From JANPII01 sp031424915 (GTDB taxonomy: Bacteria > Pseudomonadota > Alphaproteobacteria > Rickettsiales > Midichloriaceae), in assembly GCA_031424915.1 (NCBI GenBank), contig JANPII010000017.1, positions 1 through 7,341 on the forward strand: a stretch of 7,341 nt of DNA. The letters run 5' to 3'. Under the pieces are notes generated by a model. That model was not told where the DNA came from. It saw only the letters and a program-made list of their open reading frames with translations, and did no database searches. Below are positions 1 through 5,990 of this stretch, piece by piece (the stretch's first letter is position 1; every line of letters begins with the position of its first letter). A program made the translations under genes and the position numbers.

Positions 1-1
1 C

Positions 2-364
2 ACAGGTTCCAATTCTCCCGCTCCTAAAAAGCGCCCTGCTGTAATTCAGATAAGTGAAGCTGCGGCATCACAGATACAGAATTTACTAGCTAGGCGTGGC
101 AAACCATCAATAGGTATACGTGTTGGGTTAAAAAAGCGTGGGTGCGCAGGTCTGGAGTATGTATTTGAATATGCCGATGAGCAGTTACCAAATGACAACC
201 TAGTAACCGAACATGGTATCGCTGTATTGATAAACAAAAGTGATGAACTCCATCTTATCGGTACGATGCTAGATTACGTTGAAAGCGATCACAAATCGGG
301 CTTTGTTTTTATTAACCCAAATGAAAAGGGCAGATGTGGCTGCGAGAAGTCGTTTCACGTCTAA
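2..364 (+). CDS. iscA: IscA-type iron-sulfur cluster assembly carrier (HesB/IscA/SufA family), 5' partial
   Basis: A-type carrier that receives iron-sulfur clusters (or iron) from the assembly scaffold and passes them to cytosolic apoproteins. The frame is open from the window edge for 120 codons to TAA; the true start lies upstream. The three family cysteines are present: one in RGCAGLEY (codon 48) and two in the C-terminal CGC (codons 112 and 114). The LLARRGK, IRVGLKKRGCAGL, VFINPN and terminal SFHV stretches match E. coli IscA as I recall it, hence the symbol; SufA or ErpA cannot be fully excluded. The usual CGCGESF tail reads CGCEKSF, a Gly-to-Glu change beside the ligand cysteines. About 13 residues (Ser/Pro/Lys-rich) precede the conserved core, so the N-terminus is longer than in E. 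coli IscA. The next gene is not the hscB expected in a classical isc operon. Confidence 0.9.
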   Translation, partial: TGSNSPAPKKRPAVIQISEAAASQIQNLLARRGKPSIGIRVGLKKRGCAGLEYVFEYADEQLPNDNLVTEHGIAVLINKSDELHLIGTMLDYVESDHKSGFVFINPNEKGRCGCEKSFHV

Positions 365-383
365 TTCAGCTTTAAACGATAGC

Positions 384-977
384 ATGACAGACCCCGTCCT
401 GGCAGCTATTCGCAAGAGCATGCCTACTGCAACACGGGAAATGCAATTATCGCCGGAAGAAGGGGCGCTATTACGCTGGTTGCTACATTTAACGAGAGCG
501 CAAAATGTGCTTGAAATTGGTACAGGAGTTGGTTATTCAACTATATGGTTAGCGGGCGCCCTACCTAAAGATGGGCAGCTCATTACTATTGAAAAATCAG
601 CCGCCTACCATGCCCAAGCTGTTAGTAATGTGCAAAAGACACTATTCAAAGCATTAATAGAATTAAAGCATGGTGCGGCAGAAGATATACTGCCAACATT
701 ACCAGACAAACATTTTGATGCCGTTTTTATTGATGCTAATAAACAGAGTTATCCTGAATATTTTAAGCAAGCTGATAGATTGCTGCGTCCTGGAGGGCTA
801 TTAATTGTAGACGACATTATGCTATTTGCTAGTTCCCAGGAAAAACGCACTATTAAAATGACTGCAGCTATAAACTGCATGCGGGACATGGTATATCAAA
901 ACCCACGATATTATCCTGTTATGCTGCCTATGTGGCATGGCTTGCTGCTTGCTCAAAAACAGCTAGCAATAGTATAG
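384..977 (+). CDS. SAM-dependent O-methyltransferase, family 3 (metal-dependent class I)
   Basis: Soluble methyltransferase moving a methyl group from S-adenosylmethionine to an oxygen acceptor; the substrate cannot be read from sequence. With the chosen ATG it has 197 residues, slightly short for a family usually 200-220 long. Visible motifs are MQLSPEEGALL (pre-core helix), the SAM-binding VLEIGTGVGYS (EIGTG at 44-48), FIDANK (Asp117) and LLIVDDIM (Asp143-Asp144). In metal-dependent relatives such as CCoAOMT the metal ligands are an Asp and a later Asp-Asn pair; here that pair is Asp-Asp. Start choice: TTG at 279 and ATG at 321 are in frame but lie inside the upstream iscA gene and add residues outside the family fold. 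ATG 384 starts 19 bases after the iscA stop and gives the expected N-terminus. No strong Shine-Dalgarno is seen, which fits translational coupling in a two-gene operon. ATG 420 is a weaker alternative. Confidence 0.85.
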   Translation: MTDPVLAAIRKSMPTATREMQLSPEEGALLRWLLHLTRAQNVLEIGTGVGYSTIWLAGALPKDGQLITIEKSAAYHAQAVSNVQKTLFKALIELKHGAAEDILPTLPDKHFDAVFIDANKQSYPEYFKQADRLLRPGGLLIVDDIMLFASSQEKRTIKMTAAINCMRDMVYQNPRYYPVMLPMWHGLLLAQKQLAIV

Positions 978-1067
978 CGGCTTAACTCCGCGTAGGTGCT
1001 CAGGCAATGGTGTCAACACTAAGGGGGCCAGGTACGCCTGGTGGAGGCTGAACAGATACAATCCTGC
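977..1067. other. GC-rich intergenic stretch able to fold into stacked hairpins; possible structured RNA or repeat remnant
   Basis: Clearly richer in G and C than the flanking AT-rich DNA and not part of any supported reading frame. By eye, these pairings are possible: 977-980 with 988-991; an outer stem 992-996 with 1063-1067; a second stem 1000-1003 with 1048-1051; and, inside it, a 5-bp hairpin 1008-1012/1017-1021 (loop TCAA) and a 5-bp hairpin 1028-1032/1037-1041 (loop TACG). Together these would make a closed multi-branch shape. It begins at the last base of the methyltransferase stop codon and ends before the AT-rich promoter region. It matches no RNA family I know; tRNA and SRP RNA consensus elements are absent. 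No T-run follows, so it is not a standard terminator. Function unknown. Confidence 0.35.
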
Positions 1068-1113
1068 TAGAATATATAAATATTATTTTAATTGCCCCTA
1101 CAATCCATCTATA

Positions 1114-1147
1114 AGCAATATATTTACTAAAAATTTAATATATTGCT
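1114..1147. repeat. Perfect 11-bp inverted repeat next to the symporter-GGDEF promoter
   Basis: AGCAATATATT (1114-1124) and its exact reverse complement AATATATTGCT (1137-1147) are separated by 12 bases. The right arm ends two bases before the predicted -35 box. The position suits a binding site for a dimeric regulator. An AT-rich stem-loop ending the upstream transcript is the alternative, but only a short T-run (four T, 1154-1157) follows the right arm, after several other bases. Confidence 0.5.
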
Positions 1148-1149
1148 GC

Positions 1150-1178
1150 TTGATTTTGAAATTTAGCTCCAATACAAT
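1150..1178 (+). promoter_or_regulatory. Sigma-70-like promoter for the symporter-GGDEF gene
   Basis: TTGATT (1150-1155) and TACAAT (1173-1178) are separated by 17 bases, the optimal spacing. Transcription would begin near 1185, giving a leader of about 24 bases that contains the Shine-Dalgarno AGGGG (1197-1201), seven bases before ATG 1209. The close agreement with consensus supports it; there is no experimental evidence. Confidence 0.55.
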
Positions 1179-1208
1179 AACACCAATGTAATATTTAGGG
1201 GCTAAAGT

Positions 1209-3923
1209 ATGAATATAATAGATTTTTTCACACAAAGCTATGGTAAATTAGCCTATATTGACCTAATACTAATTTGCTTTTACTTAGTTTTATGCCTTTA
1301 TGTGGGCTACAAGAACTCCGATAAGATAAAAAACATTAGAGAGTATTCCTTAGGCAGTGGGAAAATTTCCACTGCAGCTTTAGTTGCTACTCTCTACGCG
1401 ACGTACTTAGGCGCAGGGGCTACAATTGGTAATATAGAAAGAGTCACGTCAATTGGCGCCTTGATTGCTGTGGCCTTATTTTTAAAACCAGTAAGCTGGT
1501 GGTTAGCTTACAAGATTTTTGGTCGTAATGTTACTCAATTTAGAGGATGCATAACCTCAATTGATATTATGGAGCGACTTTATGGTAATTATGGGCGTGT
1601 AATAACAGCGTATAGCAGCCTCCTACTAAACATCGGTACAATAGCAGCACAGGCAGTAGCAGTAGGGTATTTGCTTAATTATTTTATTGAAATACCTGTA
1701 AAAGTCGGAGTGTGCATAGGCATGGGAACAATCATCTTTTACTCTATCTTAGGCGGTGCTAGAGCTGTAGTAGTAACAGACATATTCCAATTTGGCATAT
1801 TCTATGTGGTAGTGCCTGTGCTCGCTGCATTATTGCTACAGAAAGTTGGAGGATGGGAAGGAATCAGGGCTATGGTGCCAGAGGACAGATGGAATTTAAG
1901 CCTTGATACTAGCGAGAGAGCATGGATGTTTTTTGGGTGTGTTGTATATATGCTAATGCCAGAGTTTAGCGCCCCATTCATACAGCGTTTTTTAATGTCT
2001 ATGAACCCGAAGCAGTTGAAATATGGGTTAGCTATTATAGCTTTGATAGACTTTACGGTAGTTATGACTATTTGCATGCTTGGCTTTATTTTATCCACTG
2101 GGATTGGAGGAGAGATTTCTGCACAAAACGTAATATGGCATATGATGAATCAGCAACTGTTTATTTGCGTCAAAGGTACCGCAGTGATTGGGGTTATGGC
2201 CATAATCATGTCTACTGCAGATTCTTATCTTAATATTTCTGGAGCATTAATATCACACAATATAATAAAAGCGCATTACCCCGCAATTAACGATAAAGCG
2301 GAGCTTCTGATAGCACGAATCAGCACCTTTTGCGCAGGTATGGTAGCCACATCCTTAGCTCTATGGGGCTCCAGTGTCTTAGAATTAGTATGGCTAGCAA
2401 CTAATTTTGGAACCGTAACAGTCATCCCTTTAATTGCAGGCTTCTTAAAGTTTAGAACTAATTCACGCGCCTTTTTAGCATCCATCATTCTATCCATTGT
2501 AGGGATCCTGCTTGGTAATTACATTCAAGGTGCAGTTGATGTACTCAGTACGGTTTTTGGTTTGGTTGGAGGAGCAATAGGGTTATTTGGCGCTCATTAC
2601 ATCCAAGAGAAATTGGGTATACTGCACAATGTCGCCCAACAAGAGCAAATTGATTTAGCAAAGTGGTATGAGGAGCAATCAATAGCTCTTGGCATTCCTG
2701 TTGAACATGTGCCCCAAGAGCTGGCTCGCTTAGAGCAAGAGTCACAGGCAGAACAAAGTGGCCTGGAGTTCAGTGCTAGGATTGTAAAGTTCTTCAAGTG
2801 GTTACATGGCTTACGATTCCGTGATTTACTTTTCTATAGCCAACGTAGCGTAGAAAAATATCCACCTCATTATTACCAATTTGCAATTTTCGGCCTGTGT
2901 TATTCTATATATCCTCTTTTATTTTCAAGCACGGCCTACGAATCGCACCTATATGTTACTCAAAATATAATGTGGCGTATTGAAATAGTATTACGCATAT
3001 TTGCAGGGTTTGGTTGCCTCGCTTTAGGATTGCACCACATATGGGGTGAGCATGCTAATAAATACTTACCTTTATACTTTCATTTTATGTTGATGTGCAC
3101 CCTTCCTGCACTTAGTACTTATAGCTACCTGACCCTTCCTAACAACGAGCAAATGCTGGGTGGGGCTATACTTGCTATCTTCTCGTTATCTCTGTTTGTA
3201 GATTGGATAAGCTTTGCAGCTATAGCATTATTAGGGTTTATCATAGGCAATCTTGCCTATACCATATTTGCTTGCTTAATAGGTCACCAAGCCATATATC
3301 AAGGAGCATTAGGAGGCTCTTTCCTCTATATCTTACTATCCATAATTATTGCTTGCCTTATGCGCTTTATTCAAGAAAATTATACAAACAGGCTCTACTA
3401 TATGGCAAATCATGATGCGTTAACCGCCCTTTTTAATCGGTATTATCTTAATGTACATATGGAAAATTTGGTAAAGGATGCACAGGATAGAGACAAAGAC
3501 TTATCTGTAATTGCCTTGGATATAGATCATTTCAAAAAGCTCAATGATACCTATGGCCATGATGTGGGAGACGCAGTGTTGAAAGAGCTAGGCAAGGTGC
3601 TGTCAGAGAATGCTAGACCTTTAGATATATGCGCCCGTGTTGGTGGAGAAGAATTTATTATAGTATTACCCAATACTGGTTTAGGTGAGGCTGCATTAAT
3701 AGCAGAGCGCTTACGCAGCAAAATTGCCAATGGTACTAGCGCTCATAACGTAAATCATACTATGAGCCTTGGCGTCACTAAGCTTACGCTAAATGACACG
3801 CCAAAATCTCTGATAAAACGAGTGGACAGTGCCTTATATGCTGCTAAAGGCACGCAAGAAGAAGGACGCAATAGAGTGGCAATTGCAAGCCAAGCAGAGA
3901 TACAAATATTATACCAAGCTTAG
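1209..3923 (+). CDS. SLC5 sodium:solute symporter fused to a CqsS-like membrane sensor module and a GGDEF diguanylate cyclase
   Basis: A 904-residue inner-membrane protein with three parts. Residues ~15-470 are a sodium:solute symporter core (PutP relatives) with a GGARAVVVTDIFQF stretch (182-195) and MSTADSYLNISG, whose Ser335-Thr336 appears to match the Na+-site Ser-Thr pair of PutP. Residues ~470-550 are a charged cytoplasmic linker rich in Glu and Gln. Residues ~555-720 hold about six further hydrophobic helices, including YLPLYFHFMLM (619-629), which resembles the membrane domain of CqsS-type sensor kinases. Residues ~727-895 are a GGDEF domain: NHDALTALFNR, DIDHFKKLNDTYGHD (Asp771 and Asp773), the active-site loop GGEEF (812-816) and an inhibitory RxxD (RPLD, 803-806) five residues before it. 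It should therefore make c-di-GMP from two GTP, with product feedback. Known relatives such as CbrA join an SLC5 domain to a histidine kinase, so a cyclase output is unusual. ATG 1209 has a good Shine-Dalgarno (AGGGG). Ligand unknown. Confidence 0.9.
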   Translation: MNIIDFFTQSYGKLAYIDLILICFYLVLCLYVGYKNSDKIKNIREYSLGSGKISTAALVATLYATYLGAGATIGNIERVTSIGALIAVALFLKPVSWWLAYKIFGRNVTQFRGCITSIDIMERLYGNYGRVITAYSSLLLNIGTIAAQAVAVGYLLNYFIEIPVKVGVCIGMGTIIFYSILGGARAVVVTDIFQFGIFYVVVPVLAALLLQKVGGWEGIRAMVPEDRWNLSLDTSERAWMFFGCVVYMLMPEFSAPFIQRFLMSMNPKQLKYGLAIIALIDFTVVMTICMLGFILSTGIGGEISAQNVIWHMMNQQLFICVKGTAVIGVMAIIMSTADSYLNISGALISHNIIKAHYPAINDKAELLIARISTFCAGMVATSLALWGSSVLELVWLATNFGTVTVIPLIAGFLKFRTNSRAFLASIILSIVGILLGNYIQGAVDVLSTVFGLVGGAIGLFGAHYIQEKLGILHNVAQQEQIDLAKWYEEQSIALGIPVEHVPQELARLEQESQAEQSGLEFSARIVKFFKWLHGLRFRDLLFYSQRSVEKYPPHYYQFAIFGLCYSIYPLLFSSTAYESHLYVTQNIMWRIEIVLRIFAGFGCLALGLHHIWGEHANKYLPLYFHFMLMCTLPALSTYSYLTLPNNEQMLGGAILAIFSLSLFVDWISFAAIALLGFIIGNLAYTIFACLIGHQAIYQGALGGSFLYILLSIIIACLMRFIQENYTNRLYYMANHDALTALFNRYYLNVHMENLVKDAQDRDKDLSVIALDIDHFKKLNDTYGHDVGDAVLKELGKVLSENARPLDICARVGGEEFIIVLPNTGLGEAALIAERLRSKIANGTSAHNVNHTMSLGVTKLTLNDTPKSLIKRVDSALYAAKGTQEEGRNRVAIASQAEIQILYQA

Positions 3924-4088
3924 GAAATACCTATACACTTGAAGCGGCACCTTTTTGGTAATTCTACTATTTTCGCGCCAGTATATTGAAGCTAAAGACC
4001 GTCAGCATTTAATTGAATACATTGATTGACTATCATGCCAAAACCAGGTATTTAGCAAGCATCACAATTAATATAAAATATAAAAACT
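3924..4088. other. Intergenic gap before the ABC transporter; no convincing promoter or terminator
   Basis: These 165 AT-rich bases contain no coding frame. TTGACT at 4026-4031 is a fair -35 box, but the sequence 17 bases downstream (TATTTA, 4049-4054) is a poor -10. A TATAAA at 4072-4077 has no -35 partner and would leave only a few bases before the start codon. No stem followed by a T-run is seen after the fusion gene; TAGG/CCTA around its stop codon is only 4 bp. Whether the ABC gene has its own promoter or is read through is therefore unresolved. Confidence 0.4.
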
Positions 4089-5783
4089 GTGTTATACAAT
4101 GCATGGAAAGTAGCAAAACCCTATTTCACAGGCCAGAGCAAATATGCAGCTTTGGGCATGTTGCTTGTCATTATTACGTTTGAACTCCTCTTTATTTATA
4201 TCAACGTACAGTATAATTCCTGGAGCAATAGATTTTATAATGCCCTGCAGGAACTATCTTATGAGGCTTTTAGCACCTGTATTAAGGAATGGCTTGTACT
4301 AGTTACATTAATGATCCTGGTTTTTTTAATTAAGACTTTCACAAACATGTGGATGCAACTGCATTGGCGTTATTGGCTTACTCACAATTACTTAGAGCGA
4401 TGGACAGAGGGCCGTACTTTCTACGGACTTAAGGTTATGGGATATGAATCAGACAACCCTGACCAAAGGATATCTGAAGATATTCTTAGCTTTGTCAGCT
4501 ACTTTAATACCTTAAGCATTGGCTTGGTGAGCGCTGCTGTTTCATTGATTACCTTCACTGTCATATTATGGCGCATTTCTGGCGATATTAATTTTACTGT
4601 TTTAGGACATGAAGTGCACGTGGCTGGATATATGGTCTGGATTGCACTGATATATACTTTAATCTCTACGGTGATGATGCACCTTATTGGTAAGCCCTTA
4701 GTAAAGTTGCTTTTTGAGCAGGAACACCTACAAGCCAACTTTCGTTATGGAATGATGCGCCTACGAGAGCATGCAGAAGCTATAGCATTTTATAATGCCG
4801 CTAAATTTGAAAGATTCAGCTTGCTTGAAAGATTTAAGGAGGTAGTACGCAATACCAAGCAAAGAATTAAGCTTGGCCTATCCCTTTCTATCTTTACCAA
4901 TATCTATAACAACATATCTATAATCATGCCGATCATTATAGTTTCTCCACGCTATTTTGCCAAAGAAATCAAGCTGGGTGATGTTATGCAAGTTTCTGAT
5001 GCTTTCGGCAGCCTCAATTCTGCGCTGTCGTGGATCATAAGCTCTTATACTGCCATTGCTGCTTTTCAAGCTGTTACTTGGCGTCTTCATACATTTGTAT
5101 CTTCCATGGAGCAATGGGACAAAGAACAGGCTAATTCTAAGGTGCTTTTTGTACAGGAAAAGGGTCCTATTTTGCATTGGCAACAATTAGAAGTGCGCTT
5201 GCCAATGGGGCAAATACTGCTAAAACTCGATGCACCTTTTAACTCGAAAGCGTTGCGTTATTTAATTATAGGCCCATCAGGTTCTGGTAAAAGCACATTG
5301 ATAAGGGTTATTGCGGGCATATGGCCCTTTGCTGAAGGCACTATACATGCCCCAAATGAGGTGGCATTTATCCCACAAAATTCATATATGCCTTACGGCA
5401 CTTTACTTCAAGCTATACAGTATCCACAAACCCTTGCTCCATCACAATCCCAAATTGAAGCTTTATTAGAAAAAGCAGACTTATCACATTTAATTGCGCG
5501 CCTATATGATGTGGATGAATGGGGACGTGTATTAAGCGGGGGAGAAAAACAGCGTATTGCTTTCTTACGTGGCGTACTACAAGCTCCTAAAATGCTGGTA
5601 CTGGATGAAGCATTCAGTGCTTTAGATGAGGAAAATGTAGGCCGTATGCATCATATAATTGATACATACCTAAGCGATACCCTGATCCTTTCAGTCTCCC
5701 ATAACTATGATGAGCACACCAACACCTGGCCTCGTCTGAGAGTAGAAGGCGGTAGAGTTGCTCTATTGCCTGCGCTTCATTAA
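4089..5783 (+). CDS. SbmA/BacA-family ABC transporter, fused permease and ATPase (YddA-like)
   Basis: A 564-residue inner-membrane half-transporter expected to act as a homodimer. Residues ~1-330 are the membrane domain typical of SbmA/BacA and peroxisomal ABCD proteins: AKPYF near the N-terminus, the NRFYNALQ stretch, LHWRYWLT, and the cytoplasmic-loop motif NPDQRISEDI. Residues ~355-564 are a complete ATPase: Walker A GPSGSGKST (395-403), Q-loop FIPQNSYMPYG, signature LSGGEKQ (482-488), Walker B MLVLDE (502-507) followed by the D-loop SALD, and switch His538. All catalytic elements are intact, so it should be active. Relatives import antimicrobial peptides, bleomycin or cobalamin (M. tuberculosis Rv1819c) and some BacA proteins are needed for chronic host infection; the substrate here is inferred, not shown. 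The start is GTG; an in-frame stop at 4074-4076 allows no earlier ATG, GTG or TTG, and no Shine-Dalgarno is visible. The final base of TAA is also the first base of the palindromic element. Confidence 0.92.
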   Translation: MLYNAWKVAKPYFTGQSKYAALGMLLVIITFELLFIYINVQYNSWSNRFYNALQELSYEAFSTCIKEWLVLVTLMILVFLIKTFTNMWMQLHWRYWLTHNYLERWTEGRTFYGLKVMGYESDNPDQRISEDILSFVSYFNTLSIGLVSAAVSLITFTVILWRISGDINFTVLGHEVHVAGYMVWIALIYTLISTVMMHLIGKPLVKLLFEQEHLQANFRYGMMRLREHAEAIAFYNAAKFERFSLLERFKEVVRNTKQRIKLGLSLSIFTNIYNNISIIMPIIIVSPRYFAKEIKLGDVMQVSDAFGSLNSALSWIISSYTAIAAFQAVTWRLHTFVSSMEQWDKEQANSKVLFVQEKGPILHWQQLEVRLPMGQILLKLDAPFNSKALRYLIIGPSGSGKSTLIRVIAGIWPFAEGTIHAPNEVAFIPQNSYMPYGTLLQAIQYPQTLAPSQSQIEALLEKADLSHLIARLYDVDEWGRVLSGGEKQRIAFLRGVLQAPKMLVLDEAFSALDEENVGRMHHIIDTYLSDTLILSVSHNYDEHTNTWPRLRVEGGRVALLPALH

Positions 5784-5886
5784 TACCAACTCTCAGCTAA
5801 AAGATTACAGCGTCGCTCCTCGCTTATGTAGATTTTACTACACATCGCTTGTCACTCCTTGTACTGTTTTAGCTGAGAGTTGGTAT
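5783..5886. repeat. 104-bp palindromic element with perfect 20-bp terminal inverted repeats (MITE-like)
   Basis: The left arm (5783-5802, beginning ATACCAACTCTCAG) is the exact reverse complement of the right arm (5867-5886). The 64-base centre carries a smaller hairpin, TGTAG (5827-5831) with CTACA (5838-5842), and three copies of TCGCT (5813, 5820, 5845). TA dinucleotides sit at 5784-5785 and 5884-5885, so a TA target duplication of the IS630/mariner kind is possible but cannot be separated from the arms. No transposase is encoded. It resembles small non-autonomous elements and the palindromic elements scattered in Rickettsiales genomes. Transcribed, it would form a very stable stem after the ABC gene and could protect the 3' end or hinder read-through, although no T-run follows. 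Confidence 0.8.
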
Positions 5887-5909
5887 GAGGCCATTCTTTT
5901 CTTGATATA

Positions 5910-5921
5910 AGAAATATTTCT
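5910..5921. repeat. 12-bp perfect palindrome AGAAATATTTCT
   Basis: The palindrome is self-complementary over all 12 bases, about 12 bases upstream of the predicted -35 box of the ankyrin gene. It could be a regulator site. In AT-rich DNA such palindromes also occur by chance, so confidence is low. Confidence 0.3.
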
Positions 5922-5932
5922 CTCTTACCTGC

Positions 5933-5960
5933 TTGCTGTAACCGGATTTGCCGGTACAAT
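5933..5960 (+). promoter_or_regulatory. Candidate promoter of the ankyrin gene with an inverted repeat in its spacer
   Basis: TTGCTG (5933-5938) and TACAAT (5955-5960) are 16 bases apart. Within the spacer ACCGG (5941-5945) and CCGGT (5951-5955) form an inverted repeat with five bases between arms, a position where a bound repressor or a spacer-distorting activator could act. The predicted transcription start is near 5967, giving a leader of about 24 bases with Shine-Dalgarno AGGGAG (5981-5986). The -35 box is only a partial match to consensus. Confidence 0.45.
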
Positions 5961-5990
5961 GGGCCTTAGGACAGGACACGAGGGAGAATT

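Noticed and set aside
46..237. Minus-strand frame of 63 codons
   Set aside because: It lies entirely opposite the well-supported IscA coding sequence and shows no domain.
279..383. Longer methyltransferase from TTG 279 (or ATG 321), overlapping iscA
   Set aside because: The overlap of up to 86 bases lies in conserved iscA coding sequence, the extra residues do not resemble the family N-terminus, and ATG 384 is the natural start after the iscA stop.
977..1067. tRNA, SRP RNA or other standard small RNA
   Set aside because: No tRNA arms or CCA context and no SRP apical-loop consensus; only generic short stems can be drawn.
1004..1068. Short proline-rich minus-strand reading (PPPGVPG) in the GC-rich intergenic stretch
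   Set aside because: Only about 22 codons with no start signal; more likely a by-product of the hairpin-forming sequence.
1802..2797. Several minus-strand frames of 66-98 codons opposite the symporter gene
   Set aside because: Antisense shadows of a strongly conserved membrane-protein frame; no motif and no ribosome-binding site.
3921..3970. Rho-independent terminator after the symporter-cyclase gene
   Set aside because: The only stem at the stop codon is 4 bp (TAGG/CCTA) and no T-run follows; the later CCTTTTTGG is too short a hairpin.
4499..5186. Minus-strand frames of 79 and 102 codons opposite the ABC gene
   Set aside because: Antisense shadows of the conserved permease and linker region; no recognisable domain.
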